Assembly (NCBI RefSeq): GCF_963666015.1
Contig: NZ_OY762555.1
Span: 682,001-746,000 of the forward strand
DNA from: an uncultured Sphaerochaeta sp.
GTDB taxonomy: Bacteria; Spirochaetota; Spirochaetia; Sphaerochaetales; Sphaerochaetaceae
Reading direction: 5' to 3'
DNA: 64,000 nt
The notes under the pieces: generated by a model
Seen by the model: the letters and a program-made list of their open reading frames with translations, nothing else
The model's database searches: none
What the model was told of the DNA's origin: nothing
Program-made: the position numbers and the translations under genes
In this document: one piece after another, positions 8,954 to 18,403 of the stretch
How the letters are laid out: each line of letters starts with the position of its first letter
Position numbering within the stretch: the stretch's first letter is position 1

Positions 8954-9208
8954 TCAATCCTCAGCATGTTTTTTTGCAAATTCACGAAGGGAAAACCGTA
9001 TTCCAGCGGCCCAACCCAAGCCCATGCTTTGGAATAGTTCTTCCAATTCCCTCTTGAATGAGGGTTCTATTGAAAACGTAGTGAGTACCTTGTTTTCTTT
9101 CTTTCGCTTCTTTGGTTCATTCGAGAATAACTCTTTCGCTTTCTGTCCGCTGATGCTTTCATCCAAGACCAATTCATTTTCCACATCCGGGTTTTTTTTC
9201 AGTGCCAT
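8954..9208 (-). CDS. Small ribbon-helix-helix-like partner of ParA
   Basis: An 84-residue basic protein encoded 3 bp downstream of parA on the same strand. The N-terminal half is charged and probably flexible (KKRKKENK at about 33-40). The C-terminal half, LTTFSIEPSFKRELEELF then GLGWAAGIRFSLREFAKKH, fits one beta-strand followed by two helices, as in ribbon-helix-helix centromere-binding proteins. Type Ib plasmid partition systems have this arrangement: a short ParA, a small RHH protein just downstream and the centromere upstream. The assignment is from layout and pattern only. Confidence 0.55.
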   Translation of the reverse strand: MALKKNPDVENELVLDESISGQKAKELFSNEPKKRKKENKVLTTFSIEPSFKRELEELFQSMGLGWAAGIRFSLREFAKKHAED

Positions 9209-9211
9209 ACC

Positions 9212-9973
9212 TTATCTCCAAATATCTTTATTAAGTGTCTTGATAGCTCCTACAGTACTCTCTTTTAACCCTCGTCCCCTTGACTTGAATAACTGGGGAG
9301 CATAACCTGCTTCCTGAGCCTTCCTAAAAAGAGGATCGACTGGGATCTTATACACAGTGAACACACCTTCGCATGCTGCATGATATATATCCCTGTGTTG
9401 TTTTATCCTGTTGTCAAAAGAATTTATAATGATTTTTGAATGGCTCACCGTAGATCGAAGATTCTTTTTTAATTTTGCCAATTCATCAATGAATATTTCA
9501 AGTCCATCAAGACTAAATACTTCAGGAGTCATAGGTGTAATGACTTCATTACTGGAGATAAGCGCTGCTCGTTCCAAACGGCCGAGGCCTGGAGAAAGAT
9601 CCAGGATTATCCTGTCAAATGATTCCGAAACTTCATGTACCAAGTCCTGCAAGACAAACGGCTCTTCAGCCAATTTTGTTTCAGCATACAGTTTCAGTGT
9701 TCCCCCAATCCCAAAGGTGGGAAGTAATGACATGTTCTGTATCTGTGGTATAGGAATGATAGCATCTTGGATATAGCACTTCCCTTGCACAACATCAGCT
9801 AATTCAAATAGGGGAGCTTTCTTCAAAAACCAAGAAGAAGCATTTCCTTGAGGATCAACATCAATCAACAACGTACGATACCCATCCAATGCAGATTGGC
9901 AAGCGAGTGTTCCTGAGATGGTAGTCTTTCCTACACCACCTTTCTGAAGGTGGAATGATATTGTCTTAGCCAT
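9212..9973 (-). CDS. parA: ParA-family partition ATPase
   Basis: A 253-residue Walker-type ATPase. It has the deviant Walker A box KGGVGKTTISG at about residues 12-22, the Walker A' segment LLIDVDPQGNASSWF at about 35-49 and a Walker B-like RIILDLSPGLGRLE at about 119-132. It lacks the N-terminal DNA-binding domain of long (type Ia) ParAs. Such ATPases move DNA over the nucleoid together with a centromere-binding partner, here probably the 84-residue protein. Being alone between AT-rich islands and away from any parB or dnaA suggests a plasmid-derived or integrated-element system rather than the main chromosome partition locus. Confidence 0.87.
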   Translation of the reverse strand: MAKTISFHLQKGGVGKTTISGTLACQSALDGYRTLLIDVDPQGNASSWFLKKAPLFELADVVQGKCYIQDAIIPIPQIQNMSLLPTFGIGGTLKLYAETKLAEEPFVLQDLVHEVSESFDRIILDLSPGLGRLERAALISSNEVITPMTPEVFSLDGLEIFIDELAKLKKNLRSTVSHSKIIINSFDNRIKQHRDIYHAACEGVFTVYKIPVDPLFRKAQEAGYAPQLFKSRGRGLKESTVGAIKTLNKDIWR

Positions 9974-10327
9974 GGATTTTAAACCTTAATCCATAGTATA
10001 TACCCAGTTCATCGGTCGTACAAGTATTATTCTGAATCAAGCAAGTATACAGTGACTCCTATTTCATTTCTATACTTAATATTATAATAATCTGTATATT
10101 TATAATACATTCACTATCACTATATTAGTATTTTACAATTTTTTTACATATATATCGATATCTTAAATATATTGTTTTATATTATACTTATATTTATTTC
10201 ATACATATGCATCTATAGGTATAAAAATGTATAAATCTACATCTAACCATTGGAATAAACACACTAAAATACCACCCCGCACCTAGATCTTTCTCTCTGA
10301 TTCTTAGGTCTTCCATGGTTGATTCCT

Positions 10328-10362
10328 TTGATGACAACCTCGATTTCACTTGATGACAAGTG
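10328..10362. promoter_or_regulatory. Direct repeat TTGATGACAA (x2) with embedded palindrome; candidate centromere or operator
   Basis: TTGATGACAA occurs at 10328-10337 and 10350-10359, exactly 22 bp apart (two helical turns). The second copy lies inside the perfect dyad CACTTG-ATGA-CAAGTG (10347-10362). It is about 355 bp upstream of parA, where type Ib partition systems keep their centromere. A parS-like or repressor role is inferred. Confidence 0.4.
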
Positions 10363-10541
10363 CAATAAATCATCATCAATAGTTTAAAAGCATCTATTTG
10401 AATCTATTTTTATATTATTTAAAAATTATTTTTATATTTAATCTGTTCGTTATTTTCGCATTTACAATATGGATTTTATTTCACTATGATTAATATATTA
10501 CTCTTAATTTATACTTTTTCTGCTTTATATTTATATTATTA

Positions 10542-10585
10542 CAGTACCATTTTACTGATATTTAAATATTGTTCTAATGGTACTG
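10542..10585. repeat. Inverted repeat CAGTACCATT / AATGGTACTG downstream of the GH1 gene
   Basis: Ten-base perfect arms (10542-10551 and 10576-10585) enclose a 24-bp AT-rich loop, about 50 bp beyond the GH1 stop codon. The loop is long and there is no clean T-tract, so it is a weak terminator; it may instead be a binding site or the footprint of a lost element. Confidence 0.4.
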
Positions 10586-10633
10586 CACTACTGTTTCTAA
10601 CTATTATCGTATACTGCTATGTTCGTTTCAATA

Positions 10634-11962
10634 CTAAAACTCGCAATAACCAGATATTACATCACGCATCATGTATGCACTATCCTTCACAATTCTTTCT
10701 TGAGTCTTATAGTCGACATACACGATGCCAAAGCGTTTTGAATATCCGAAAGCCCATTCAAAATTATCAAGAAAAGACCAGACAAAATAGCCTCTCAACT
10801 TAACACCCTCGTCAATTGCTTGCTTACAGATGGCGAAATGTTGGTTCAGATAATCACAGCGCAATAAGTCATGCACTCTCCCCTCTTCTACCACATCCTG
10901 TGCTGCACAACCATTTTCGGTAATGTAGAGGGGAAGCCCCTTTGTCTCCTGATCAAAATAGTGCAGCAAGCGCAACAATCCATATGGGACAATCGGCCAC
11001 TGCATGTCTGTAGTTCTTTGCCATACGGGAACATCACGGTATTTGAAAGGCATTTTCTCATCATACGCCACAGCCCCTTCATTATAATAGTTGATACCTA
11101 TGAAATCGAGGGGCTCTGCGATGATGTCCATATCACCGCGTTGTACAGGAAAAGAAATCTTGAGCGTTTCTGTCACAAGTACTGGATACCCTTTTCGTAC
11201 CAATGGATGCAAAAATACATCTGTATTGATAGCTTTTGCTAGTTCACTTGCATGTTGATCTTCTTTCTTTCTGGTAGCTGGACGAGGAGCAACCGGATTC
11301 AACGTAATTCCAATCGGTTTATCCAATCCTAATTTTCTATACTCCTTGACTGCAAGGCCGTGAGCAAGATTGAGATGGTGTACAGCATCAAAAGCTTCCT
11401 TGGCATCTGTATGACCTGGAGCATGCACCCCATATAGATAGCCTAAATACGCGCTACAGAACGGTTCGTTAAGGGTGATCCACATATCAACATGGGATCC
11501 AAGCTCCTCAAAGCATGCCTTAGCATAGGCTGCGAATGCATAGGCTGTATCACGATTGGTCCATCCGCCTTCATCCTGCAATGTCTGGGGTAGATCCCAG
11601 TGGTACAAGGTAGCAACAGCTTTCATGCCTTTCTCGTGCAATGCATCACACAGGTTTTTGTAGTATTTAATCCCTGCTTGGTTTATCTCACCTTTTCCAT
11701 CTGGCATGATCCTTGGCCATGCAATTGAGAATCTATATGCTTGGAATCCCAATTCATCCATCAGGGAGACATCTTCCTTGTACCTATGATATTGATCAGT
11801 TGCGACATCCCCATTATCACCATTAAGGACTGCCCCTTCCTTTTCACAGAAGGTATCCCATATCGAGGGTTTCCTTCCATCTTCTTCCACTGCACCTTCC
11901 ACTTGGTAGCTTGCAGTTGCACATCCCCAAAGGAAATCCTTGTTGAATTCCACTCTTTGCAT
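10634..11962 (-). CDS. bglA: GH1 beta-glucosidase
   Basis: This 442-residue cytoplasmic enzyme should hydrolyse cellobiose-type beta-glucosides. It opens with DFLWGCATASYQVEGA, the GH1 N-terminal signature. It carries TLNEPFCSAYLGY with the acid/base Glu at about 165 and LYITENGCA with the nucleophile Glu at about 350, followed by GYFVWSFLDNFEWAFGYSKRFGIVYVD, the C-terminal GH1 block (about 395-421). There is no signal peptide, and a 6-phospho-beta-glucosidase seems less likely. It stands alone on the minus strand between two AT-rich islands. Confidence 0.93.
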   Translation of the reverse strand: MQRVEFNKDFLWGCATASYQVEGAVEEDGRKPSIWDTFCEKEGAVLNGDNGDVATDQYHRYKEDVSLMDELGFQAYRFSIAWPRIMPDGKGEINQAGIKYYKNLCDALHEKGMKAVATLYHWDLPQTLQDEGGWTNRDTAYAFAAYAKACFEELGSHVDMWITLNEPFCSAYLGYLYGVHAPGHTDAKEAFDAVHHLNLAHGLAVKEYRKLGLDKPIGITLNPVAPRPATRKKEDQHASELAKAINTDVFLHPLVRKGYPVLVTETLKISFPVQRGDMDIIAEPLDFIGINYYNEGAVAYDEKMPFKYRDVPVWQRTTDMQWPIVPYGLLRLLHYFDQETKGLPLYITENGCAAQDVVEEGRVHDLLRCDYLNQHFAICKQAIDEGVKLRGYFVWSFLDNFEWAFGYSKRFGIVYVDYKTQERIVKDSAYMMRDVISGYCEF

Positions 11963-12616
11963 TGTCTAGCCTCTCAAATAATTTATTTTATCAATTGTTG
12001 GTCTTATCAACATTTGGAGATTACCATGACGCCAATAACCAGACAAGCTTATGGAGGATGTAGAACAAAGTTCTTCCTTTGTACAAATTATTTCAAATTT
12101 TTTTGACCCTGTTTAAATAATTTTTTAATAGTTATTATGCATGTAATTTTATAGCATTCTTATAGTATATTACTTTTCTTTTCGCGTTATATCTCAACCA
12201 TTTTTCTGTTCGATGGGTCAGCATTGTACTCAAAATTGCCGACTGGTGATTTGCTATGCAAAATTGTAGCTATTATTTCCATATATTATGCTTTTGGTTT
12301 AATTGCATTCTTATACTGTTTTATCACTATATTTATTTATTTTATATTTGTTTCTATAATAATCTCTATATATTAACTATATACAGTATTGTTTTTATAT
12401 TTTTTCTATTATTTTTTATTTAATTTTATACTACTACGATACTTTTTTTATTTGCTACATGATCAGTATAGATACAGCTAAATTTCGATATTTGTTCTTT
12501 TACAGACCAATTCTCCGATATGTTTCATAATCTCCTTCAACGCGTACTATCCTCCGCTTCCAGGGTTTTCGAGCTCAAGAAAATACGGTATGCTCAGCCA
12601 TATTAAGGAGATTTGT
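11963..12616. other. AT-rich non-coding island 3 between divergent bglA and asnA
   Basis: About 650 bp between two divergent genes. The bglA-proximal part has a dyad (ACAAAG-N6-CTTTGT near 12065-12082) overlapping the palindrome TTTGTACAAA at 12078-12087, which could be a regulator site. The part from about 12110 to 12470 is extremely AT-rich. The last 100 bp before asnA return to normal composition and must hold its promoter. No RNA gene was recognised. Confidence 0.6.
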
Positions 12617-13651
12617 ATGCCAAAGTTTTTCCCAGAAGGCTATGTCCCTGCCATGGAGCAGAAGCAGACTGAAAAGGCCATTAAGTACATCAAGGACACA
12701 TTTGAACGGGAACTTTCTGGAGGTTTGAAATTGAGCAGGGTTACAAGCCCGCTTTTTGTCCCAAGGGGTTCAGGTATCAATGACGATCTGAATGGTATCG
12801 AGCGACCAGTGCGGTTCCAGATAGGTAATCTGGAAAATCGTGAAATGGAAATCGTCCAATCCTTGGCAAAATGGAAGCGTATGGCTCTTGCCGACCTTGG
12901 ATTCAAACGTGGCACAGGTTTGTACACCGATATGAATGCCATCAGACCAGACGATGACTTGGATGCAATACACTCCATTTACGTTGATCAGTGGGACTGG
13001 GAACTGGTCATGGGGAAACATGAACGTTCACTTGACTATCTCAAGCGTGTAGTGAGGAAGATATACTCATCGATGAAACGTACTGAGTTTTTGGTGAGCG
13101 AAATGTTTCCTGGATGTAAAGCGACGCTTCCTGAACATATTACCTTTATCCACAGTGAGGATGCACAGAGAGAGTATCCTCAGCTGAGCCCTGTACAACG
13201 AGAGAAAGTACTAGCTGAGAAGTATGGAGCAATTTTTCTCATCGGAATAGGTAGCCCCCTCGCTGATGGCATCAGCCAAGGAGGAAGAGCCCCTGATTAT
13301 GACGATTGGTCGACCAAGACCGACGATGAGCACACAGGCTTGAACGGGGACATCATTGTCTGGGATACCGTCCGTGGCGATTCCTTGGAACTCTCCTCAA
13401 TGGGTATCAGAGTGGATGAGGAGACCCTGCTTCGACAGCTTAAAATGAAAGAGGCAGAAGACCGCATGTCACTGTACTGGCATACGCGATTGCTTGGTGG
13501 AGAGTTGCCTCAGACCATCGGTGGGGGTATCGGGCAGAGCCGTCTCTGTATGTTCCTCCTGAAAAAAGCTCACATTGGAGAGGTACAAGCATCCATCTGG
13601 CCTGAAGAAGTCCTCAAAGAAGCCGATTCGATGCACGTGTTTCTCATGTAG
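12617..13651 (+). CDS. asnA: Aspartate-ammonia ligase (asparagine synthetase A)
   Basis: A 344-residue class II aminoacyl-tRNA-synthetase-like ligase that makes asparagine from aspartate, ammonia and ATP. The AsnA features LKLSRVTSPLFVPRGSGINDDLNG, IGNLENREMEIVQSLAKWKR, YVDQWDWE and the C-terminal GGGIGQSRLCMFLL (class II motif 3-like) are all present and the length fits the family. The start ATG at 12617 has AAGGAG six bases upstream; an upstream in-frame ATG at 12590 lacks a ribosome site. It is followed by the exonuclease gene after 9 bp, probably in one transcript. Confidence 0.95.
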   Translation: MPKFFPEGYVPAMEQKQTEKAIKYIKDTFERELSGGLKLSRVTSPLFVPRGSGINDDLNGIERPVRFQIGNLENREMEIVQSLAKWKRMALADLGFKRGTGLYTDMNAIRPDDDLDAIHSIYVDQWDWELVMGKHERSLDYLKRVVRKIYSSMKRTEFLVSEMFPGCKATLPEHITFIHSEDAQREYPQLSPVQREKVLAEKYGAIFLIGIGSPLADGISQGGRAPDYDDWSTKTDDEHTGLNGDIIVWDTVRGDSLELSSMGIRVDEETLLRQLKMKEAEDRMSLYWHTRLLGGELPQTIGGGIGQSRLCMFLLKKAHIGEVQASIWPEEVLKEADSMHVFLM

Positions 13652-13660
13652 GAGTATTGC

Positions 13661-14413
13661 ATGAAGTTAATCAGTTGGAACGTCAACGGGCTCAGAGCAA
13701 TTCAGAAAAAGGGATTTGAGGAGTATGTTTCCTCCAGTGATGCAGATGTTTTCTGCTTGCAGGAGACAAAGCTGCAGGAAGACCAAATCTCCCTGAATCT
13801 TCCGGATTATCACCTGTACTGGAGCTTCGCTGAGAAGAAGGGCTACAGTGGCACTGCACTTTTCAGCAAAACAGAGCCAATTGACGTTTCAACCGGAATT
13901 GGTCACCCCTTGGATAGCGAAGGGAGGTCTGTTACTGCCGAATTCGAAGATTTCTATGTAGTAAGTTGTTATACACCCAACAGCCAAAGCGAATTGGCAA
14001 GGCTCGATGTACGTATGGATTGGGATGAAGCATTCAGAGCATATGTATCTTCCCTGAAAGATATGAAGGGTGTCATTGTTTGTGGTGACCTGAATGTGGC
14101 TCATAATCCAATCGATTTGAAAAATCCGAAGTCGAATGAACGAAATGCAGGGTATACCATTGAAGAACGACAGCAATTTACCAAGCTCCTGGAAGCCGGT
14201 TTCATCGATACATTCCGCCTCCTCTATCCTGAGAAAACCGATACCTACTCTTGGTGGTCGTATCGATTCCGTGCAAGAGAGAAGAATGCAGGATGGCGTA
14301 TCGACTACTGGCTTGTCAGTGAGGATCTCAAGAGTCGTGTAGAGGATAGCTCAATCGATACCGAGGTCATGGGCAGTGACCATGCCCCGGTAATCTTGAG
14401 CCTGCAAGACTAG
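13661..14413 (+). CDS. xth: Exodeoxyribonuclease III / AP endonuclease
   Basis: A 250-residue endonuclease/exonuclease/phosphatase-fold DNA repair enzyme that cleaves at abasic sites. Motifs include MKLISWNVNGLRA (1-13), FCLQETKLQ with the metal-binding Glu (about 35), VVSCYTPNSQ, VCGDLNVAHNPIDL (about 140), RIDYWLVS and the C-terminal GSDHAPVIL with the catalytic Asp-His. A GGAG precedes the start. It is likely co-transcribed with asnA and ends 7 bp from the convergent typA gene, with no terminator hairpin between them. Confidence 0.95.
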   Translation: MKLISWNVNGLRAIQKKGFEEYVSSSDADVFCLQETKLQEDQISLNLPDYHLYWSFAEKKGYSGTALFSKTEPIDVSTGIGHPLDSEGRSVTAEFEDFYVVSCYTPNSQSELARLDVRMDWDEAFRAYVSSLKDMKGVIVCGDLNVAHNPIDLKNPKSNERNAGYTIEERQQFTKLLEAGFIDTFRLLYPEKTDTYSWWSYRFRAREKNAGWRIDYWLVSEDLKSRVEDSSIDTEVMGSDHAPVILSLQD

Positions 14414-14420
14414 AAAACAT

Positions 14421-16253
14421 TTACAGCAAGTACTGAGGAATCTCTCCTCGGCTCTCGAATACTTTACGTTGTTGGGTGCCGAGGACTTTTTTGCACATTC
14501 TGATCGCTTTTGGTGTAATTTCAACCAGCTCATCATCCTTGATGAACTGGATGGCCTGTTCCAGGCTTGGCTTGCTTACTGGAGTCAGGATAACCGCATC
14601 ATCCTTGCCTGCTGCCCTGTGGTTGGTTAGTTTCTTTGTCCTGGTAGGGTTGAGCAGCAAGTCACCTTCCCTGTTCCTCTCACCGACTACCTGGCCTTCA
14701 TAGACAGGATCACCCGGCTCAATGAACCATCTGCCGCGGTCCTCCAGCTGAAAAAGTGCATAGGGCACGGCGTTACCGCTTCGGTCGCTGATCAAGCTCC
14801 CGCTATAACGGTCAGGAAAATCTCCTTTGTAGGGCTCATAGCCTTTCATGTAGCTGTTCATGATGCCGTTCCCACGGGTATCGGTGAGAAACTCATCGTG
14901 GTACCCTATCAGTCCACGGGAGGGGATCTCAAACTGCATTTTCACTCGAGCATTCTCACTGTAGGTAATATCCCGTAGATGCCCTTTTCTCTTGGCAAGC
15001 TTTTCCATGACCGTTCCACTATGTTCCTCGGGACAGTCTATATAGAGGAACTCAACTGGTTCAGTCTTCCTTCCCTGTTCATCGGTCTTGAAAATGGTTC
15101 TAGGTCTGCCAACGCACATCTCAAACCCTTCTCGACGCATTTGCTCAGCGATGATGGCCATCTGGAACTCGCCTCTTCCTTTTACCGTAAAGGTTTCGTC
15201 GACATTCCTCTCAATCTTGATGGAGACATTACGCAACGCTTCCTTCTGCAAGCGTTCCCATATCTTTGCTGAGGTTACCTGATTGCCTTCCCTTCCAGCC
15301 AATGGACTGATATTCTTGGCAAAAAGCATGGAAACGGTTGGTTCATCGATATGGATACGCTCCAACGCCTTGGGATTATCACTGGTACAGATTGTGTCTC
15401 CGATATGGACATCTTCCACACCACTGAGCACAATGATATCACCACTGAATACCTTGGGTACTTCACTGAACGTCGGACCACTATAGGTCTGCAACTTCGA
15501 TACTCTCAGTGGCTTGATAACACCGCCCTCTTTCAGACACACAAGGTTGTCATTGGTGGTGGCAATTCCATTCACGACCTTGCCGATAACAAGGCGACCG
15601 AGGTAATCATTGTAGGAAAGATCGCTTACGAGCATTCCAAAGGGTTGTTCATCGTCAAATACTGGTGCTGGAACGGTCTTGAGGATTGCGTCGAGCAACT
15701 GGTGGAGATTCTCATCAAGATCAAGAGAGGACAGTCCACAGCGACCATCCTTTCCACTTGCGTAGAAGACCGGTACTTCAAGCATTGATTCATCATCGCC
15801 GAGCTCGAGTAGCAATTCATAGACTTCTTGGAGAACCTCTTCACTGCGTTCATCCTGACGGTCGACCTTATTGATGACAATAATCGGTTTCAGGTTTAGC
15901 TTGAGTGCTTTCTCAAGTACAAAACGTGTCTGTGGAAGCGGCCCTTCCGCCGCATCCACTAGCAGCACAACACCATCGACCATGGAGAGCCCTCGTTCAA
16001 CCTCTCCACCGAAATCAGCGTGCCCCGGGGTATCGATGATGTTGATCTTCACCCCTTTCCAGGAGATGGCGCAGTTCTTTGCGCTGATCGTGATACCACG
16101 TTCCCGCTCAATGGCTCCACTGTCCATTATTCTGTCTTGTCCATCATCAGTAAGTCCACTCTGCCTGAACATGGCATCCACCAACGTGGTCTTGCCGTGA
16201 TCAACGTGGGCGATGATGGCTATATTTCGAATCATATCATTCTGGGTAAGCAT
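14421..16253 (-). CDS. typA: Ribosome-associated GTPase TypA/BipA
   Basis: A 610-residue translational GTPase. The G1 box [15 protein letters not shown] (about 15-29), the switch region [11 protein letters not shown], the G3 [16 protein letters not shown] and the G4 NKVDRQDER are intact. The C-terminal part [21 protein letters not shown] is diagnostic of TypA rather than EF-G or LepA. The protein assists 50S assembly and stress responses. The ATG at 16253 has TAAGGA at a suitable distance. It lies next to, and on the same strand as, the broken MFS gene. Confidence 0.96.
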   Translation of the reverse strand: MLTQNDMIRNIAIIAHVDHGKTTLVDAMFRQSGLTDDGQDRIMDSGAIERERGITISAKNCAISWKGVKINIIDTPGHADFGGEVERGLSMVDGVVLLVDAAEGPLPQTRFVLEKALKLNLKPIIVINKVDRQDERSEEVLQEVYELLLELGDDESMLEVPVFYASGKDGRCGLSSLDLDENLHQLLDAILKTVPAPVFDDEQPFGMLVSDLSYNDYLGRLVIGKVVNGIATTNDNLVCLKEGGVIKPLRVSKLQTYSGPTFSEVPKVFSGDIIVLSGVEDVHIGDTICTSDNPKALERIHIDEPTVSMLFAKNISPLAGREGNQVTSAKIWERLQKEALRNVSIKIERNVDETFTVKGRGEFQMAIIAEQMRREGFEMCVGRPRTIFKTDEQGRKTEPVEFLYIDCPEEHSGTVMEKLAKRKGHLRDITYSENARVKMQFEIPSRGLIGYHDEFLTDTRGNGIMNSYMKGYEPYKGDFPDRYSGSLISDRSGNAVPYALFQLEDRGRWFIEPGDPVYEGQVVGERNREGDLLLNPTRTKKLTNHRAAGKDDAVILTPVSKPSLEQAIQFIKDDELVEITPKAIRMCKKVLGTQQRKVFESRGEIPQYLL

Positions 16254-16274
16254 AAGAATTCCTTACGTCCGCAT

Positions 16275-17474
16275 TCAGCGGATGACGCTGGTCCTCGATT
16301 CCTTCAATTCCAGGAACGTTTTGACCAAGATGAGCAGAAGCATAAACAGAATACTGATCGTGATGGTGGCAAGACCTCCTGCCATTCCAACGGACTGTGC
16401 AACAGCCCCAATTATGATCGGCATACTGATTGCTCCAACAGTTGCAGTTGCGATACAAGTTCCGGTTGCGATGGTAGAGGAGGTGAATCTGCTGTCCATC
16501 GTAGAGAGTGTTGTAGGATAGGTCCCGCTCATGGCAAAACCAAATCCAAACAGACTGATATAGATCAATGCAGTATTCTCTACGCTGATCATCATCGTGA
16601 AGAAAGCAAACTGAAGCAAAGCAAGGATGATGAGCAGGACATTCTTGTTCATTCTGTTTGAAAGGTGGGCACAAGCAAGTCGCCCGAGTAAGATACACAC
16701 CCAAAGCGCCGAACTTGTTGTCTGCGCAATGGAGGGGCTCAATCATCCCGTGTCAATAAAGTAGGTCACCAACCAACCAATGACAGAGGCTTCTGAGCAG
16801 AGATAGAAAAACAATATAAAGGTATTAAGCCAGAAACGGCCACTTTTCATGAATGCATGGCTCTGTTGCCCAACTTCCTTTCTCTTGGGTTTCCCGGAGA
16901 GGGATGATCGACTGAGAAAAATAAGCACCAAAAGCTCTACCAAGACCAGGAACCATGCACTGACCCTCCAGTGTACTCCAAAGGGTGTAGTGGATAGAAT
17001 CACAATAAATGGAGCGAGAAAGGCTCCTATCGCAAAAGAAGCATGCAAGAGATTCAAGCCAGCACCCTTGTTCTCACTTATTTCACTCATGACTACATTG
17101 GTGATGTTACTATTTGTTCCCCTCCCAATTCCAGTAAAGGCGAATGCGAGGAGTAGCAACAATGGATTACCTGTTATAGTGATCAAGAGAAAGCCGATGA
17201 CAATACCAAGTGATAAAGTGATGGTACTTCGCTTACGACCTATGATATACGGAAGGTAACCGGCAACCAGCAGAGCAATAAAGTTTCCTACCTGGTGAGC
17301 TGAAATTACTGCACCACTGAGCACATAACTTAATTGGTATTCTTCTTTCATGAACGGAAGCAGTGCCCCGATCATCGTACTCATCATTCCACTGGTAAGA
17401 AATGCAAGATATATCGTATACATCAAGGGCACGTCTTCACGTTTGACCTTGAGCATTGTAGCAAGGGAAGGCAT
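16275..17474 (-). pseudogene. MFS transporter split by an in-frame TGA
   Basis: Two adjacent open stretches in one reading frame form a single 399-codon major facilitator protein interrupted by TGA at 16745-16743. The upstream part (243 residues, starting MPSLATMLKVKREDVPLMY) has the six N-terminal membrane segments and an IGRKRSTIT loop motif. The downstream part (155 residues) starts LSPSIAQTTSSALWVCILLGR, which reads on directly from YFIDTG in helix 7. Length and hydropathy are normal once the stop is ignored. A CGA to TGA change would explain it; the C-terminal half has no start signal, so the gene is probably dead. Sequencing error is possible. Confidence 0.8.
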
Positions 17475-17761
17475 GTAAACTCCTAAGGTATTGTAAGGAA
17501 AGGATTCCAGACATCAGTACAGTCTTAAAACGTACTCATATGTAATACCGTTATTTGTTGATTTTGTCCACTAGGCAAGATGGTATCATCTCATCGCAGA
17601 ATATGTTCTTTGTTGCGAATATTTATATTTTCTTTTATATAATCTATTTGTATACGTATCATTCTTATTAGTTTCTACATTATTACTCAGTTTTTTTATA
17701 TTGCTTATATATCTTTTTTATTTGCTTTTATATTTTTTTTAATTGTTTTTAATATGTTTTA
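17475..17761. other. AT-rich non-coding island 4
   Basis: The region upstream of the broken MFS gene. After about 110 bp of normal DNA holding the transporter promoter, the sequence from about 17610 to 17760 is almost pure T/A on the plus strand. Nothing else was recognised. Confidence 0.6.
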
Positions 17762-18150
17762 CTAGTATAAATCAGATAATATATTCACAACGCAACTTTC
17801 TCTGTTGGGACAAACTTCGAGACCTCCGTCCTTGGAAGAATGCTTGTTATTGCCCTCAATAAAAGAATCTTTTTCCCATACGAATTGCATGTATTCGCAA
17901 GGATTGCAATATATAAAAGTCACATTGGGTAGATTGAGCCGAAACACGTATATCGAACGAGAACTTATGCTTTTTGGTGATGTACGTGATCCAGAGGATT
18001 TCCGGATTGTGGATAGACTCCATGAGCCATAACATATAGAGCTTCTTTTGATCGAGATTGACTGACCCAGGACACAGCCCCTTTGCATTCAGGCAGTTAA
18101 GGATACCTGTGGAAATGAATTCTTGGAGGAAGCCTCTCCTAGAAAACAGC
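17762..18150 (-). pseudogene. Possible decayed coding fragment
   Basis: A patch of normal composition between two AT-rich islands. Two minus-strand frames each carry protein-like stretches. One, from 18145 or so, reads GFLQEFISTGILNCLNAKG then LYMLWLMESIHNPEILW. The other, toward 17762, reads YVFRLNLPNVTFIYCNPC then YMQFVWEKDSF. Joining them needs a frameshift near 17955-17990. Neither has a ribosome site or a family that I recognise. A degenerate gene is the simplest reading; a random open frame is also possible. Confidence 0.3.
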
Positions 18151-18403
18151 TATGCATATAATCTATAAAAACCGAACTGATTTGCTATAAATCATATGTC
18201 TTTTATTCATTGTATATTACATTTTTTCTACTGGTTTATAATTTTTTTACTATCATTTATTTCTATTTCTATTTTTATTTAATATTTTTTCTTAGTATTT
18301 TTATATAATAGTACATATTTCTAGAACTTGTATTTATTCCTATTTCGGTATTTTTCTTTAATACTATTTATTTTTTATATTCCTGATTAATCCTAGTACA
18401 CGC
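18151..18403. other. AT-rich non-coding island 5
   Basis: About 250 bp of T/A-rich DNA downstream of the FMN-binding protein gene, similar in character to the islands near 8.7, 10.1, 10.5 and 12.3 kb. No hairpin terminator or gene was seen. Confidence 0.6.

Larger units (their letters stand above)
9974..10633. other. AT-rich non-coding island 2, containing a short higher-GC segment
   Basis: About 660 bp between the divergently placed parA start and the 3' end of the GH1 gene. Stretches at about 10070-10200 and 10380-10620 are very rich in T and A. The part from about 10240 to 10380 is less AT-rich and carries the palindrome and direct repeat annotated separately. A 61-codon minus-strand frame covers 10194-10379 but has no ribosome site or family resemblance, so I do not call it a gene. 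Confidence 0.65.

Noticed and set aside
10194..10379. A 61-codon minus-strand frame in the AT-rich island
   Set aside because: No ribosome site, no coherent protein pattern; the DNA is better explained by repeats and a dyad.
9974..10633. Chromosome replication origin next to parA
   Set aside because: No dnaA, no recognised DnaA-box cluster, no parB of chromosomal type; AT-richness alone is not enough.
16743..16745. TGA in the MFS gene as selenocysteine or recoded Trp
   Set aside because: Transporters of this family do not use selenocysteine, other genes here use TGA as stop, and the site fits a CGA mutation.
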